DNA from: Neobacillus niacini
GTDB lineage: Bacteria; Bacillota; Bacilli; Bacillales; Cytobacillaceae
Direction: 5' to 3'
Assembly (NCBI RefSeq): GCF_023715415.1
Contig: NZ_JAMBOB010000008.1
Location: 62,001 to 126,000, forward strand
DNA length: 64,000 nt
The notes below the pieces were generated by a model. It searched no databases, was not told the origin of the DNA, and saw nothing but the letters and a program-made list of their open reading frames with translations. The translations under genes were made by a program, and so were the position numbers. Positions 1 to 9,325 of this stretch are shown here, piece after piece; positions within the stretch are counted from its first letter, which is position 1, and each line of letters starts with the position of its first letter.

Positions 1-121
1 CCTATCATTTTAGCTTTAATGCTGAACCAACAAAGAAGGGCAGCAATTAAGAAAAATATACAACTTGTGCTATATGCACTGCAAAACTACTTTGGAACAA
101 ATGACAAGGAGGAAACTAATT

Positions 122-3100
122 TTGAAAAAATGGATTTCAATATTTTTGTCAACTATAATTATTACTACCTCTGTGGGAACGTATCTTGTTTATCCTTCGA
201 AAGGCTTGGCAGCTGTACCCAATCAAACCATAGGGGAAGAAACGAAGGTGGAATCAACTATTTTTGAAAACACAAACAAAGCAACTACAAATCTAACAGG
301 CTGGCAAATTAAAGGGAAAGGCACACTGGAAGACACAGAACAGGGACTATTGCTAACATCAGAACCAAAAGAAAATGTAATGGCGGTTTCAGATGTCATC
401 TCTGAAGATTTTATCTATGAAGCAGATGTGAAAGTAATAGACAAGAATGCGGATGCCACCTTAGTATTCCGCTCTAATGAGGATGGCTGGGATTCCTATA
501 TGCTGCAAATCGTTCCTAATGCGGGAATCATTCGCCTTCATGATGCTCGTGATGAAAAGAGATTAAAAGAGGAACGCAAGGTTAAGTTGCAAGAGGGTGG
601 AATCTATCATCTGAAGGTGAAGGTGGTAGGAGATACGATCAAAGTTTATTGGGAGAACAAGTACGCTCCTATAATAGAGGTAAGAAATGCTTCATATAAC
701 AAGGGGTTTCTTGGACTTAACGTATGGGATGGGGCAGCATTATTTCAAAATGTAAAAGTCAGCGAGCTCTCAACAAATCTTGGTTCAACCCTATATAAGG
801 AAGGAAACTGGGAACCAGCTATCAAAGGTTTGAAAGGAATAGCTGATAATGCTGTGAAAGCAAAGCAAATCTATAATAAAAGCGCAAGCGACTTTGTACT
901 TGAAGGAAATGTTTCTTTTGATCAAAACCCATCGGAAGCTGCACTTGCTTTTCGTGCAAATGAACAGGGAACAACTGGTTACCAGGCGGTGCTTTATAAA
1001 GAAGGTCATACAGTCAAGGTGCAATTGAAAAGGGCGGACGGTACAGTACTTAAAACATCGGACCATACCTATGAATCTCAAGAAGGTACCAAACACCATC
1101 TTGAAATTATAGCAAATGGCAATGAAATCGAACTGTATGTTGATGGCTACTCTGAAGCTGCTGTTAAGGTGACGGATAGAAGCTACAAGGCTGGGCTTGC
1201 AGGATTTAACGTAACATCAGGTTCTGCCTACTTCCAAGATGTTTATCTAGTTCCAACATCCAGCTATTACAAAGAAAAATATCGGCCAGACTATCATTAT
1301 ACTCCAGCTCGCGGGTCTGTAAGCGATCCGAATGGTCTGGTCTACTACGAAGGCGAGTATCATTTGTTCCATCAAGATGGTGGGACTTGGGCCCATGCGG
1401 TAAGTAAGGATTTGGTGAATTGGAGTCGACTTCCTATTGCCTTGCCATGGAATGATCATGGGCATGTCTGGTCTGGATCAGCTGTAGCGGATTTAAATAA
1501 TGCTTCCGGTTTATTTACGAATACGGGAGGGAAAGGACTTATTGCATATTACACTTCGTTTAATCCAGATGGACGGAATGGGAACCAGCGTATTGGTCTT
1601 GCCTATAGTACCGATCAGGGACGTACTTGGAACTATTCAAAGGAACGCCCGATTGTAATTGAGAATCCCGGCAGGAATGGGGATGATCCGGGAGGCTGGG
1701 ACTTCCGTGATCCTAAAGTCGTCCGGGATGATGCAAACAATCGATGGGTTATGGTTGTATCCGGCGGAGATAACATTCGCTTCTTTACTTCTACGAACTT
1801 AATAGATTGGAAGCTTACTGATAATTTTGGTTATGGAAATTATGTGCGCGGCGGAGTATGGGAATGCCCTGATCTCTTCGAACTTCAGGTTGAAGGGACA
1901 GATGAGAAAAAATGGGTTTTGATGATTAGTACTGGGGCAAATTCAAAAACGCAAGGGTCTGATGCGGAGTATTTTGTTGGACAGTTGACAGCTGATGGTA
2001 AATTCATCAATGACAATCCAACTGGGAAAGTACTTAAAACGGATTACGGAAAGGAGTTCTATGCATCAATGTCATTCTCCAATATGCCGGATAATCGCCG
2101 TGTAATGTTGGCCTGGATGACCAACTGGGATTATCCGTTTGCATTTCCAACTACGGGTTGGAAGGGAGAACTGACGATTCCGCGAGAGGTACGATTGGTG
2201 AACACAGATGAAGGGATAAGACTCGCACAAGCTCCGATTAAGGAACTACAGTCCATTCGCAGCACCATATACCAGACACAGAACAAAATAATAAATCCGA
2301 CTAATGCTTCAAACTTGTTAAAGGGAATCAAATCAGGAGCCTTTGAAATAGAAGCTGAGATTGAAATTCCTTCTACAAGCCAAATAACCGAATTTGGTTT
2401 TCAAGTTCGTGAAGGTGCGGACCAAAAAACAGTTGTTGGATACAAATCAGCAGATAACAAAATTTTTGTAGATCGTGCTGAGTCAGGTGAATCTGATTTC
2501 TCCAGCCTTTTCTCAACGTTACATGAGGCTCCATTAAAACCGGATAATAAACGTATTAAGATGAATATCTTTGTAGATGATTCATCCATTGAGGTATTTG
2601 CTAATGATGGGAAGATAGTTTTTTCTGATGTTATATTCCCTGATCCTTCGAGTCGTAACATTCACTTCTACGCCAAGGGAGGCGAAGTGAATGTTGTATC
2701 ATTACAAGTACATTCACTTACAGACACTTGGGGTCACAATGCGGAAGATGGTACAAGTATTGTAATGGATACAAATCAAAGGGAGATGAATATTGGTGAT
2801 GCTTTAAACTTATTTGCATCTGTGAAAAATGGAAATGGAAAGGGTACTCAGCCTATTAAATGGACATCCAGTGATTCGAATATAGTGGAGGTTGCCTCTT
2901 CTACTAACACCAGCGCAGTACTTAAGGCGGGAAGCAAAGGAGAAGCAATCATAACAGCGTCTACGCCGAATGGAAAGGCTTCTGCAAGTGTAGTGGTAAA
3001 AGTATATGATGGTGAATTTCATACTAATTTAACTGGATGGGGATCAGACCTTTCGGCATCAAAATGGACTATCACCGAAAATGGAATCCGTGGTACGCAT

Positions 3101-3916
3101 ACAAGTGATGCAAACTATATGGCTAAGGAAACTGCGGGAGACTTTATCTATGAAGCAGAAATGATGCTGGGAGAAGCAGGCGGTGCAGGTTCCATTCTAT
3201 TCCGGGCAAGTGAAGATGGTAGAAGCGGATATTACTTTAATCTTGATCCGAATATGAAGGCTTTTCGTCTATTTTACAAGATTGACGGAGGCTTTGAGGA
3301 ACGTATGGTAATTGGGAAAGTTCCTGCCTTTATTCAACCAGGAAAGACATATAAAGTGAAAATCGAGGCGAAGGGTCCCCACATCCAGATTTATGTGGAC
3401 GGTCAGAAAATCATGGATTTACAGGATGGAACATTTGCCGAAGGGCATTTTGGTGTAAATGTCTTTGGAGGTCAAGCAACTTATCAACATGTTAATGTCA
3501 TCAATGCCTCAGAAGCAAACTTAATGAAAACAAGCTTTACGAATATAGTAACAGGAAAAGCTCTTTATACATCCAAGTCTCAGAACGGGGAGCCGGTGAC
3601 TATAGCTGATGCAGACCAGGCTACTAACTGGACCCTGATTCCAACAGGTGATGAGCATGGTTCCTATTCAATCCGAACAGATGGCGGCAAAGCGCTTGAT
3701 ATGGATACTGGGCAAAATAAAATTCAGCTGTACAACTATCTTGGCTATAATAATCAGCGCTGGATTATTACTAAAAATAATAATGGGACTGTTAGTATCA
3801 CTTCTGTTCATAATGGGAAAGCACTCGAAATAACAGAAGATGGAATTTTGACTCTTGATGATTTGAATCCAGATCAGGAGCTTCAGCAGTGGGCGCTTTC
3901 TTCTGATAAAAATTAA
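122..3916 (+). CDS. Secreted multi-domain GH32 fructanase (levanase/inulinase type)
   Basis: A predicted 1264-residue exported glycoside hydrolase, likely cutting levan, inulin or sucrose outside the cell. I chose the TTG at 122 because AAGGAGG (107-113) lies 9 nt upstream and it gives a clean signal peptide starting MKKWISIFLSTIIITT and ending near GLAA; an in-frame ATG at 65 lacks this. GH32 marks are the nucleophile DPNG (Asp402), RDP (Asp530) and the acid/base motif ECPD (Glu581). Two LamG-like carbohydrate modules precede the catalytic domain. A GH32 C-terminal beta-sandwich, a Big_2-like Ig domain (about 875-965), a third LamG-like module and a C-terminal ricin-type lectin domain (about 1135-1264, ending in QW repeats) follow. 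The usual WMNDPNG is SVSDPNG here. Levan versus inulin preference cannot be read from sequence. Confidence 0.9.
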   Translation: MKKWISIFLSTIIITTSVGTYLVYPSKGLAAVPNQTIGEETKVESTIFENTNKATTNLTGWQIKGKGTLEDTEQGLLLTSEPKENVMAVSDVISEDFIYEADVKVIDKNADATLVFRSNEDGWDSYMLQIVPNAGIIRLHDARDEKRLKEERKVKLQEGGIYHLKVKVVGDTIKVYWENKYAPIIEVRNASYNKGFLGLNVWDGAALFQNVKVSELSTNLGSTLYKEGNWEPAIKGLKGIADNAVKAKQIYNKSASDFVLEGNVSFDQNPSEAALAFRANEQGTTGYQAVLYKEGHTVKVQLKRADGTVLKTSDHTYESQEGTKHHLEIIANGNEIELYVDGYSEAAVKVTDRSYKAGLAGFNVTSGSAYFQDVYLVPTSSYYKEKYRPDYHYTPARGSVSDPNGLVYYEGEYHLFHQDGGTWAHAVSKDLVNWSRLPIALPWNDHGHVWSGSAVADLNNASGLFTNTGGKGLIAYYTSFNPDGRNGNQRIGLAYSTDQGRTWNYSKERPIVIENPGRNGDDPGGWDFRDPKVVRDDANNRWVMVVSGGDNIRFFTSTNLIDWKLTDNFGYGNYVRGGVWECPDLFELQVEGTDEKKWVLMISTGANSKTQGSDAEYFVGQLTADGKFINDNPTGKVLKTDYGKEFYASMSFSNMPDNRRVMLAWMTNWDYPFAFPTTGWKGELTIPREVRLVNTDEGIRLAQAPIKELQSIRSTIYQTQNKIINPTNASNLLKGIKSGAFEIEAEIEIPSTSQITEFGFQVREGADQKTVVGYKSADNKIFVDRAESGESDFSSLFSTLHEAPLKPDNKRIKMNIFVDDSSIEVFANDGKIVFSDVIFPDPSSRNIHFYAKGGEVNVVSLQVHSLTDTWGHNAEDGTSIVMDTNQREMNIGDALNLFASVKNGNGKGTQPIKWTSSDSNIVEVASSTNTSAVLKAGSKGEAIITASTPNGKASASVVVKVYDGEFHTNLTGWGSDLSASKWTITENGIRGTHTSDANYMAKETAGDFIYEAEMMLGEAGGAGSILFRASEDGRSGYYFNLDPNMKAFRLFYKIDGGFEERMVIGKVPAFIQPGKTYKVKIEAKGPHIQIYVDGQKIMDLQDGTFAEGHFGVNVFGGQATYQHVNVINASEANLMKTSFTNIVTGKALYTSKSQNGEPVTIADADQATNWTLIPTGDEHGSYSIRTDGGKALDMDTGQNKIQLYNYLGYNNQRWIITKNNNGTVSITSVHNGKALEITEDGILTLDDLNPDQELQQWALSSDKN

Positions 3917-4463
3917 AAAGATTTGAAGAGATACAAGAAGAAGAGCTTTGATCGGTATAATAAAGTTATAGCCACATTCGGTGAAGTATTGGATTATCAG
4001 CCTTCCGTTACAACTAGATAGTATTTAAGATTAAAAATAATAAGATGGAGATTAGCGGATTAGGCTAATCTCCATTTTAAATGAGTTTAAGGGGAGAAAA
4101 AATAATGTTAAAAAATATTTTTTCCTCGATTAAAGAAAGAGTGATATTTTTGGAATATCCCCTCATTTCCTCAATTTGGCCGGATAGTCAGTAAGTAAAA
4201 CTATACCTTTTGTACGAGTTTGGAAATAATACACTTATAAAAACGAAGCTTATGTTTAAGATTATAAATAAAAATACCAAGTTATTTGCTGCGCAGTACA
4301 AGAATGCTGTTCAAAATAAAAAAGAAACTGTAGAAAAACTGCTTTAAAAGGTAAACACCACTACATCAATATATCTGCGATCACTATTCAAGCCACGTTG
4401 AGTGCGTGTCGCAGATAGTTTTAAAAGAAGCAGCAGACCCCAAATAGGGGATTCTGCTGCATT
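3917..4463. other. Intergenic stretch without a convincing gene
   Basis: About 550 bases after the fructanase. It contains two hairpins listed separately, plus an inverted repeat TATCTGCGA (about 4371-4379) / TCGCAGATA (about 4410-4418). A 31-codon open frame near 4252-4347 has no recognisable homology. I see no supported coding sequence. Confidence 0.6.
4045..4079 (+). terminator. Hairpin terminator-like element downstream of the fructanase
   Basis: ATGGAGATTAGC (4045-4056) pairs perfectly with GCTAATCTCCAT (4064-4075) around a 7-nt loop and is followed by TTTAAA. It lies 130 nt after the fructanase stop codon. Confidence 0.6.
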
Positions 4464-4466
4464 TTA
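4429..4466. terminator. Hairpin at the 3' edge of the recombinase remnant
   Basis: GCAGCAGA-CCCC pairs with GGGG-ATTCTGCTGC around AAATAG, followed by ATTTTAA. It sits exactly at the stop-codon side of the minus-strand recombinase fragment and may terminate either strand. Confidence 0.55.
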
Positions 4467-4667
4467 ATCAGGTATGGAAGCCGAAAAATGATAGTGGATG
4501 AAAGGTTTTCCATCAACCTTTACTTCAATACGATTTATAAAGCGATGCAAGATCTCGGGTGACCACATAACCAAACGGGGCGTTAGATTCTTTATAAAGT
4601 CCTTTTTTTGCTCTAATTTGTAATGTCTCTTTAACACGATTACTAGTGCTTTGTGACTCCTGTTCAT
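4464..4667 (-). pseudogene. C-terminal remnant of a large serine recombinase-like protein
   Basis: A 67-codon open frame whose second half (LTPRLV, PEILHRFINRIEVKVDGKP) resembles the extreme C-terminus of resolvase-family large serine recombinases of Bacillus, where this segment precedes a final beta-strand. The catalytic N-terminal domain and zinc-ribbon region are absent from the surrounding DNA, so this is a fossil of a mobile element and not a working recombinase. Assignment rests on motif memory only. The neighbouring plus-strand gene at 4742-5043 is also broken, which supports a decayed region. Confidence 0.5.
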
Positions 4668-4741
4668 ATATCCATGCGTACAGGCCGAACATGTCCGTGT
4701 TACCAGCTAGAGTATTAATAATAAAATTAAGAGGGACATTT

Positions 4742-5043
4742 AAATTATTTCAGGGATAAAGGAATACAAGGATGAGACTCCATCCGGGTCATTTATGTTA
4801 GGATTTAGTTTCTCACTAGCCTTCTGCCCAACTATGTTTATCTTATTTTTCGTCACACTAATGCCAGTAGTTATGTCCAATGGATATGGTTTATTCTCCC
4901 CTCATTATTTGCCATTGGAACAGTATTCCACTATTAATCTTCATTTTTATTATTTGGTATCTCGGTGAGGTTATTCAATTGATTGCAGGGGTCCTACTAT
5001 TATTCTTAGGCATTTTTGATACATTAACATATTGGTACTCATA
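4742..5043 (+). pseudogene. Broken CcdA/TauE-like membrane protein gene
   Basis: The frame reads GIKEYKDETPSGSF then LGFSFSLAFCPTMFILFF, matching the second half of CcdA/SafE-type membrane proteins (motif AFCPTM before a transmembrane helix). After FSPHYLP the frame is lost. It resumes in another frame from about 4940 as FIFIIWYLGEVIQLIAG and then LLLFLGIFDTLTYWYS, ending at TAA 5041-5043. The N-terminal half is missing and at least one frameshift is present. An intact CcdA homologue lies at 28404-29117, so this may be the decayed copy of a thiol-redox gene. Confidence 0.65.
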
Positions 5044-5067
5044 AGATAAAAGAATGTATTGATTAGA

Positions 5068-5107
5068 AGCGAAAAAACAACGAATCCTTTCGTTGTTTTT
5101 TTCGCTT
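5068..5107. terminator. Strong bidirectional hairpin terminator
   Basis: AGCGAAAAAACAACG pairs with CGTTGTTTTTTTCGCT with T-runs on both strands. It separates the decayed region from the convergent histidine kinase gene. Confidence 0.75.
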
Positions 5108-5181
5108 TATATTTAAAGTGATTTTTCTAAATCAATAAGGACACCATTTTCAATAAATGAGCAAATAATATCCCACTACTA

Positions 5182-6549
5182 TCATTTTTTTAAAATGATA
5201 GTAAAGCAAGTTCCTTTACCAACGTGACTTTCAACTGTAATCTCTCCGCCATGGGCTTCGACTAGTTGCTTTACGATAGCCAGGCCAAGACCGAATCCAC
5301 CCGTGGCCCTTGAACGAGATTTATCCACTCTGTAAAGGCGGTCAAATATGTGTGGAAGATCCTCATCAGGAATACCTACTCCTTGGTCCTTAATAGTGAT
5401 TTGAATTTTTTCGTTTTCTTCTATTACCCTTACAGATGTGGTACTAGTTTCTCTTGAGTATTTAAGACAGTTATCTAATAAGTTTATAAAAACTTGTTCA
5501 AATCTAATGGGGTCTATATCAATTAATATGTTGGCTGGACAATCTAAAGTTAATTGTATTCCCTTATTTTTAAAGGCTGGCAAAACCCGTTCATAGATTG
5601 GGTGAAAATAGTTGCAAAAATTAATTTTTTCTTTATTTATTGAAAACGTATTTTGATCCAATTTTGCCAGGTCAAATAATTCCTTTAGTAAACTAGTTAC
5701 ACGTTGGGACTCTTCCTTGATAATTTCAAGATATTGAACTCTATCCTTTTCGTTAAGGTTCGTTCGTCTAGCTATATCAGCATATCCATTAATATAGGTT
5801 AATGGAGTACGAAGTTCGTGAGAAATACTAGCTAAAAATTCATTTCTTTCCTGTTTTAAGTAATTTAAGTCATTCGCAAGAGTTTGAATACTATGTGATA
5901 GTTCCCCTATTTCATCATTCGAAAGTTTGGGTAAAGTAACAGTAAAATCACCTTTGCTTAGTTTTTTTGTTGCCTCTTTCATAGTAATCAATGGCTTTGT
6001 CAAAGCTTTGGATAAAAAGAAAATGAAAATTAGAACAGAAAATACGATTAATAGTGATGCAACAAACATATGTTTATTTAATTGGGATATAAGCTTTTGT
6101 ACATCAGTGGTGTTTTTAAGTATATATACATAACCAAATTCCTTACCGTTATTTTTAAATGGTGTTACGGTGGCTATATAATGTTCACTTTTCCAGTCAG
6201 GTTGAATTATTTTACCGTTTCTAGGAAGTGAGTTAGAAATAGGAGTATTTAGAATATCATTTATGCGGCTATTAATCTTAACAGACGAAATGATTATCTC
6301 TCCCTTAATATTTGTGACCACCACCTGGGTATCTGAGTGAACTCCCAATAATTTAATATGACTTAGAGTGTGGGTGTCATAACTAATTTCTAATATATCA
6401 CGTTGACTATTTCCCATATTTTGAAGTAGTTCCAATTCTTGATGAACCCGGGAATGAACTAAATTTCTATGTAAAAAGGTCATAGAAACAATTTCTATCA
6501 ACAATATACATACAGAGAACCATAACCCTAGTTTTACGGAAATTTTCAT
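5182..6549 (-). CDS. Sensor histidine kinase, OmpR-partner type
   Basis: A 455-residue membrane sensor kinase. I chose the ATG at 6549 because GAGGTG lies about 8 nt upstream; the ATG at 6564 overlaps that ribosome site. Layout: TM1 (about 5-25), an extracytoplasmic sensor of about 130 residues, TM2 (about 160-185), HAMP, HisKA with SISHELRTPL (phospho-His), and HATPase_c with the N-box NLLDNCLKYS and G-boxes DQGVGIP and GGFGLGLAIV. It lies downstream of its response regulator (6663-7355), but a terminator-like hairpin sits between the two, which may lower kinase expression. The divergent neighbour encodes a YdhK lipoprotein, so copper or envelope stress is a plausible but unproven signal. 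Confidence 0.92.
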   Translation of the reverse strand: MKISVKLGLWFSVCILLIEIVSMTFLHRNLVHSRVHQELELLQNMGNSQRDILEISYDTHTLSHIKLLGVHSDTQVVVTNIKGEIIISSVKINSRINDILNTPISNSLPRNGKIIQPDWKSEHYIATVTPFKNNGKEFGYVYILKNTTDVQKLISQLNKHMFVASLLIVFSVLIFIFFLSKALTKPLITMKEATKKLSKGDFTVTLPKLSNDEIGELSHSIQTLANDLNYLKQERNEFLASISHELRTPLTYINGYADIARRTNLNEKDRVQYLEIIKEESQRVTSLLKELFDLAKLDQNTFSINKEKINFCNYFHPIYERVLPAFKNKGIQLTLDCPANILIDIDPIRFEQVFINLLDNCLKYSRETSTTSVRVIEENEKIQITIKDQGVGIPDEDLPHIFDRLYRVDKSRSRATGGFGLGLAIVKQLVEAHGGEITVESHVGKGTCFTIILKK

Positions 6550-6617
6550 ACATAAGCACCTCATAGAATTAATAAAGTTATTTTATTAAAATAATGTGAA
6601 GAAAGTATGCAGATGGT

Positions 6618-6656
6618 CATATGAAAAATCGTCTCCTATTGGAAACGATTTTTTTG
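6618..6656 (-). terminator. Hairpin between response regulator and kinase genes
   Basis: On the minus strand AAAAATCGT-T-TCC pairs with GGA-G-ACGATTTTT, with T-rich sequence following. It lies in the 113-nt gap between the regulator stop (6663) and the kinase start (6549), so it is an intra-operon attenuator candidate; its A/T flanks would also work in the other direction. Confidence 0.55.
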
Positions 6657-6662
6657 AATTCT

Positions 6663-7355
6663 TTAGGGTGTTTCATGGTCCTCAGTTACCCATTTATATC
6701 CGATGCCCCAAACCGTAAATAGATGGTTATCTACAGGAAATCCTGCATTTCGTAATTTTTCACGGAGATTTCGAATATGAGAATCGATCGTTCGATCATC
6801 AATATGTGAGTTTAATCCCCAAATGGTAGATAATAAATGGTCTCGTGAAAATACCTTGTGAGGATTTTTTAAAAATAAACCAATTAATGCAAATTCTTTA
6901 GGAGTTACTTGAATAAATTGGTTTTGATATTTTAATTCAACAGATTCTTCTTTCCATTCTAAACCTTTAAAAACCAGTAGAGTTTCTTTTAAATCATTTG
7001 TTCTTCTTAATAAGGCTTCAATTCGTGCTAATAATTCTTCTTCGTTGAAAGGCTTCGTCACATAATCATCTGCTCCAAATTTTAATCCTTTTATCACATC
7101 AACAGTTTCACTTCTTGCTGTAAGCATAATAATCGGAACTTTGGAAAACTCTCTTATTTTTTTGCAAGTTGTCCAGCCATCCATTTCAGGCATCATAACA
7201 TCAAGAATCACTATATCAATTTTTTCTTCTTCTAATACATTCAAGGCATCTTTACCAGATTCCGACTTTATACATTTAAAGCCATGGGGTTCTAAATATA
7301 GACCTAAAAGGTTCAGCATTCGGGTTTCATCATCGACAAGTAAAATAGTTACCAT
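6663..7355 (-). CDS. OmpR/PhoB-family response regulator
   Basis: A 230-residue transcription factor partnered with the downstream kinase. Receiver domain: acidic pocket DDE near residues 8-10, phospho-acceptor Asp52 in LDVMMPEMDG, Thr in MLTAR, Lys in YVTKPF. The C-terminal winged helix carries the usual features (TPKEFALIGLF, DDRTIDSHIRNLREKLR, VWGIGYKW). The ATG at 7355 has AAGGTGGTGG upstream. It is transcribed divergently from the YdhK lipoprotein gene at 7586, with 230 nt between the starts, a usual arrangement for a regulator and its target. A short fossil of a related receiver domain is present at 10840-10980. Confidence 0.93.
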   Translation of the reverse strand: MVTILLVDDETRMLNLLGLYLEPHGFKCIKSESGKDALNVLEEEKIDIVILDVMMPEMDGWTTCKKIREFSKVPIIMLTARSETVDVIKGLKFGADDYVTKPFNEEELLARIEALLRRTNDLKETLLVFKGLEWKEESVELKYQNQFIQVTPKEFALIGLFLKNPHKVFSRDHLLSTIWGLNSHIDDRTIDSHIRNLREKLRNAGFPVDNHLFTVWGIGYKWVTEDHETP

Positions 7356-7585
7356 AATTCCACCACCTTAAAAACTGTTTATATCATAATAATATAAGAA
7401 AAATATGAAGAATGTTTGCAGATTTTAGATAGATGTTTATTTTTTATATTATGTACTTATAAAATGGGGAAAACATAATGAGTATAGTGATAATTCTAGA
7501 GGTTATCATCGATTTCCATATTTTCTGCACATTTTTGTGCTAATCTATAAAAGGTTTAAATAAAAGGTAAAGGAGTCGTTATTAG

Positions 7586-8167
7586 ATGTTTAAAAAAAGA
7601 TTAAAAAAGCCTGTTTTTCTATTATTGGCAGCTCTTATCCTTATTTTAGGAGCATGTTCAAACGCTAATGATGAAACCGGAGAAAAAAAGGATACTGAAT
7701 CGAGTGAAAGCACACACAGTGCACACTCTAATATGAACCACTCAGGTTCAAGTGAAGTCCCTGAAGGCTTGAAGGTCGCTGAAAATCCTAAATATGAAGT
7801 AGGTACACAAGCAATTATTGAATCAGATCACATGGAAGGAATGAAAGGTGCTGAAGCAACCATTGTCGGTGCCTATGATACTACTGTCTATACTATCTCT
7901 TACACTCCAACAGATGGCGGGGAAAGAGTGGAAAATCATAAATGGGTAATTCACGAGGAAATTAAAGATGCTGGTGATGAACCATTTAAACCTGGATCAG
8001 AAGTCACAATAAATGCAGAGCATATGGAAGGAATGGACGGAGTGACAGCTGAAATTGATTCAGCAGAAGCAACGACAGTATATATGGTTGATTTTACTAC
8101 CACAGATGGAGAAGAAGTTACAAATCATAAATGGGTAACAGAAAGTGAATTATCACCAACAAAATAA
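7586..8167 (+). CDS. ydhK: YdhK-family lipoprotein (two DUF1541 repeats)
   Basis: A 193-residue lipoprotein. The signal peptide ends in a lipobox (LILGACS, Cys about residue 24), followed by an acidic and His/Ser-rich linker. Two copies of the DUF1541 repeat follow, each with the signature DHMEGM or EHMEGM, a TTVY strand and the closing NHKWV. It matches B. subtilis YdhK in layout. Members of the family often sit near copper-handling genes, which suits this block (CueP, polyferredoxin and His-rich proteins nearby), but the function is not established. AAAGGAG lies about 12 nt upstream of the ATG, and a strong terminator follows the gene. It is probably controlled by the divergent two-component system. 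Confidence 0.88.
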   Translation: MFKKRLKKPVFLLLAALILILGACSNANDETGEKKDTESSESTHSAHSNMNHSGSSEVPEGLKVAENPKYEVGTQAIIESDHMEGMKGAEATIVGAYDTTVYTISYTPTDGGERVENHKWVIHEEIKDAGDEPFKPGSEVTINAEHMEGMDGVTAEIDSAEATTVYMVDFTTTDGEEVTNHKWVTESELSPTK

Positions 8168-8182
8168 TGATTGAACAATGTT

Positions 8183-8217
8183 AAGAGCTTATCCTGATAG
8201 GGGGATAAGCTCTTTTC
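8183..8217 (+). terminator. Rho-independent terminator of the YdhK gene
   Basis: AAGAGCTTATCC (8183-8194) pairs perfectly with GGATAAGCTCTT (8203-8214) around TGATAGGG and is followed by TTTTC. It lies 16 nt after the ydhK stop. Confidence 0.85.
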
Positions 8218-8324
8218 ACTTGATTATTAAGTCCCAAATGTATCCTCTTCAATTTCGTTTATTACATTCAGTAACCCTTTACTTGGTAAGCATACCGAGC
8301 CTTTTGGAAGAACTTTTTCAAATA

Positions 8325-8582
8325 TTAAAACCGGTTCATCATATTTTCACTATTCATTCCTTCTAGGTTGTTTCCGTCCATCATCCCTCCATCTTTATGG
8401 CAAGCATTGTACATTTCTTGTAGATCCTCATTGGATGAATCTGGATGCATTTCTTGCATGAAAGGTAGCATTTTTTCAAAAGTTGTACCTTCCCCTGAGT
8501 TGTTTGTTCCTGCTGCAAATACAGCTGTTCCTGCTCCAAGAATTAAAGCGGAACTCAAAATTCCAATTGCCCATTTTTTCAT
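8325..8582 (-). CDS. Small secreted Met-rich protein of unknown function
   Basis: An 85-residue protein with a signal peptide (MKKWAIGILSSALILGAGTA, cleavage near VFAA) and AAAGGAG upstream of the ATG at 8582. The mature part is rich in Met, Asn and acidic residues, with two Met-rich stretches (MLPFMQEMHP and GGMMDGNN followed by MNSENMMN), one His and Cys in NACHKDGG. Such composition is common in small envelope proteins near copper genes in bacilli, but I do not recognise a named family. It converges on ydhK with the terminator between them. Copper or metal binding is inference from composition and neighbours. Confidence 0.75.
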   Translation of the reverse strand: MKKWAIGILSSALILGAGTAVFAAGTNNSGEGTTFEKMLPFMQEMHPDSSNEDLQEMYNACHKDGGMMDGNNLEGMNSENMMNRF

Positions 8583-8829
8583 ACTTTTACAACTCCTTTC
8601 TTTTTATCACCTTTATCATATAGCAGAAATTTGTAGAATGTATGAAGATTCAAATGATAAATGTGAAAAAAGGTTGTTTATTACAAAAGTATGAACAAAT
8701 AGTAAATATAAGCATCGTGACATATTATCTCCATTAAAAATGCATAAAAACTGCAAATATACCCATTAAATTATAGTTGTAATCAATAGAAATGTTTTAT
8801 TAGTAATTAACTTTTTGGAGGTGGAAAAA

Positions 8830-9324
8830 TTGAAAAAGGGTTTTATTTTTTTATTCGTAGTAGCATTTATTTTGTCCTTTAATCTTTCAGTATTGGCAGA
8901 CGAAGGACATGACGAAAATGTAAAACAAGAGACTGATAGCGAACATAGTGTAAAAGCAGATACTCATTCTCAAGAAGCTGACTCCCATTCAGAAAAAGCA
9001 GAGGCCCATGATAAAGAGGCTGAAGCTCACCCTGAAGAGGCAGACGCTCATTCGGAAGCTGCCGATGCTCATTCTGATGCTGCAAATGCTCATTCTGAAG
9101 CAGCAGACGCACACGGTGAGGAGGAAGACTCTCACGATAAAGAAGCAGGTACCCATACTGAAGAGGAAGAAACTCATGGAGATGAAGCAGAAGCTGGTGA
9201 TCATCATGGACCAGTAGTAGAAACTCCGCCAAACTATAAAGTGCTAGGGTCATATGGAGCAGTAAATCTATCATTTATCTTAATAGGTGTATGGAATAAA
9301 TGGTTCAGAAGGAAGGGGAATTAA
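8830..9324 (+). CDS. His-rich repeat protein with signal peptide and C-terminal membrane helix
   Basis: A 164-residue protein. I chose the TTG at 8830 because GGAGGTGG (8817-8824) lies upstream and it yields a signal peptide MKKGFIFLFVVAFILSF. The central part (about residues 25-130) is a run of degenerate 7-residue repeats of the type AxAHSEA or ADSHSEK with one or two His per repeat, strongly acidic otherwise, with predicted helical character. A conserved-looking tail ends with a membrane helix and the basic stretch NKWFRRKGN. The stop codon is one base before the ATG of the polyferredoxin gene, so the two are one operon. Extracytoplasmic metal capture (Cu, Ni or Zn) is inference. Repeats make its length liable to vary between strains. 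Confidence 0.8.
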   Translation: MKKGFIFLFVVAFILSFNLSVLADEGHDENVKQETDSEHSVKADTHSQEADSHSEKAEAHDKEAEAHPEEADAHSEAADAHSDAANAHSEAADAHGEEEDSHDKEAGTHTEEEETHGDEAEAGDHHGPVVETPPNYKVLGSYGAVNLSFILIGVWNKWFRRKGN

Positions 9325-9325
9325 T

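Noticed and set aside
4252-4347. 31-codon frame beginning MFKIINKN
   Set aside because: Too short, weak upstream region and no recognisable family.
8879-9274. Long antisense frame opposite the His-rich protein
   Set aside because: It is a by-product of the repetitive codons on the plus strand; no ribosome site or homology.
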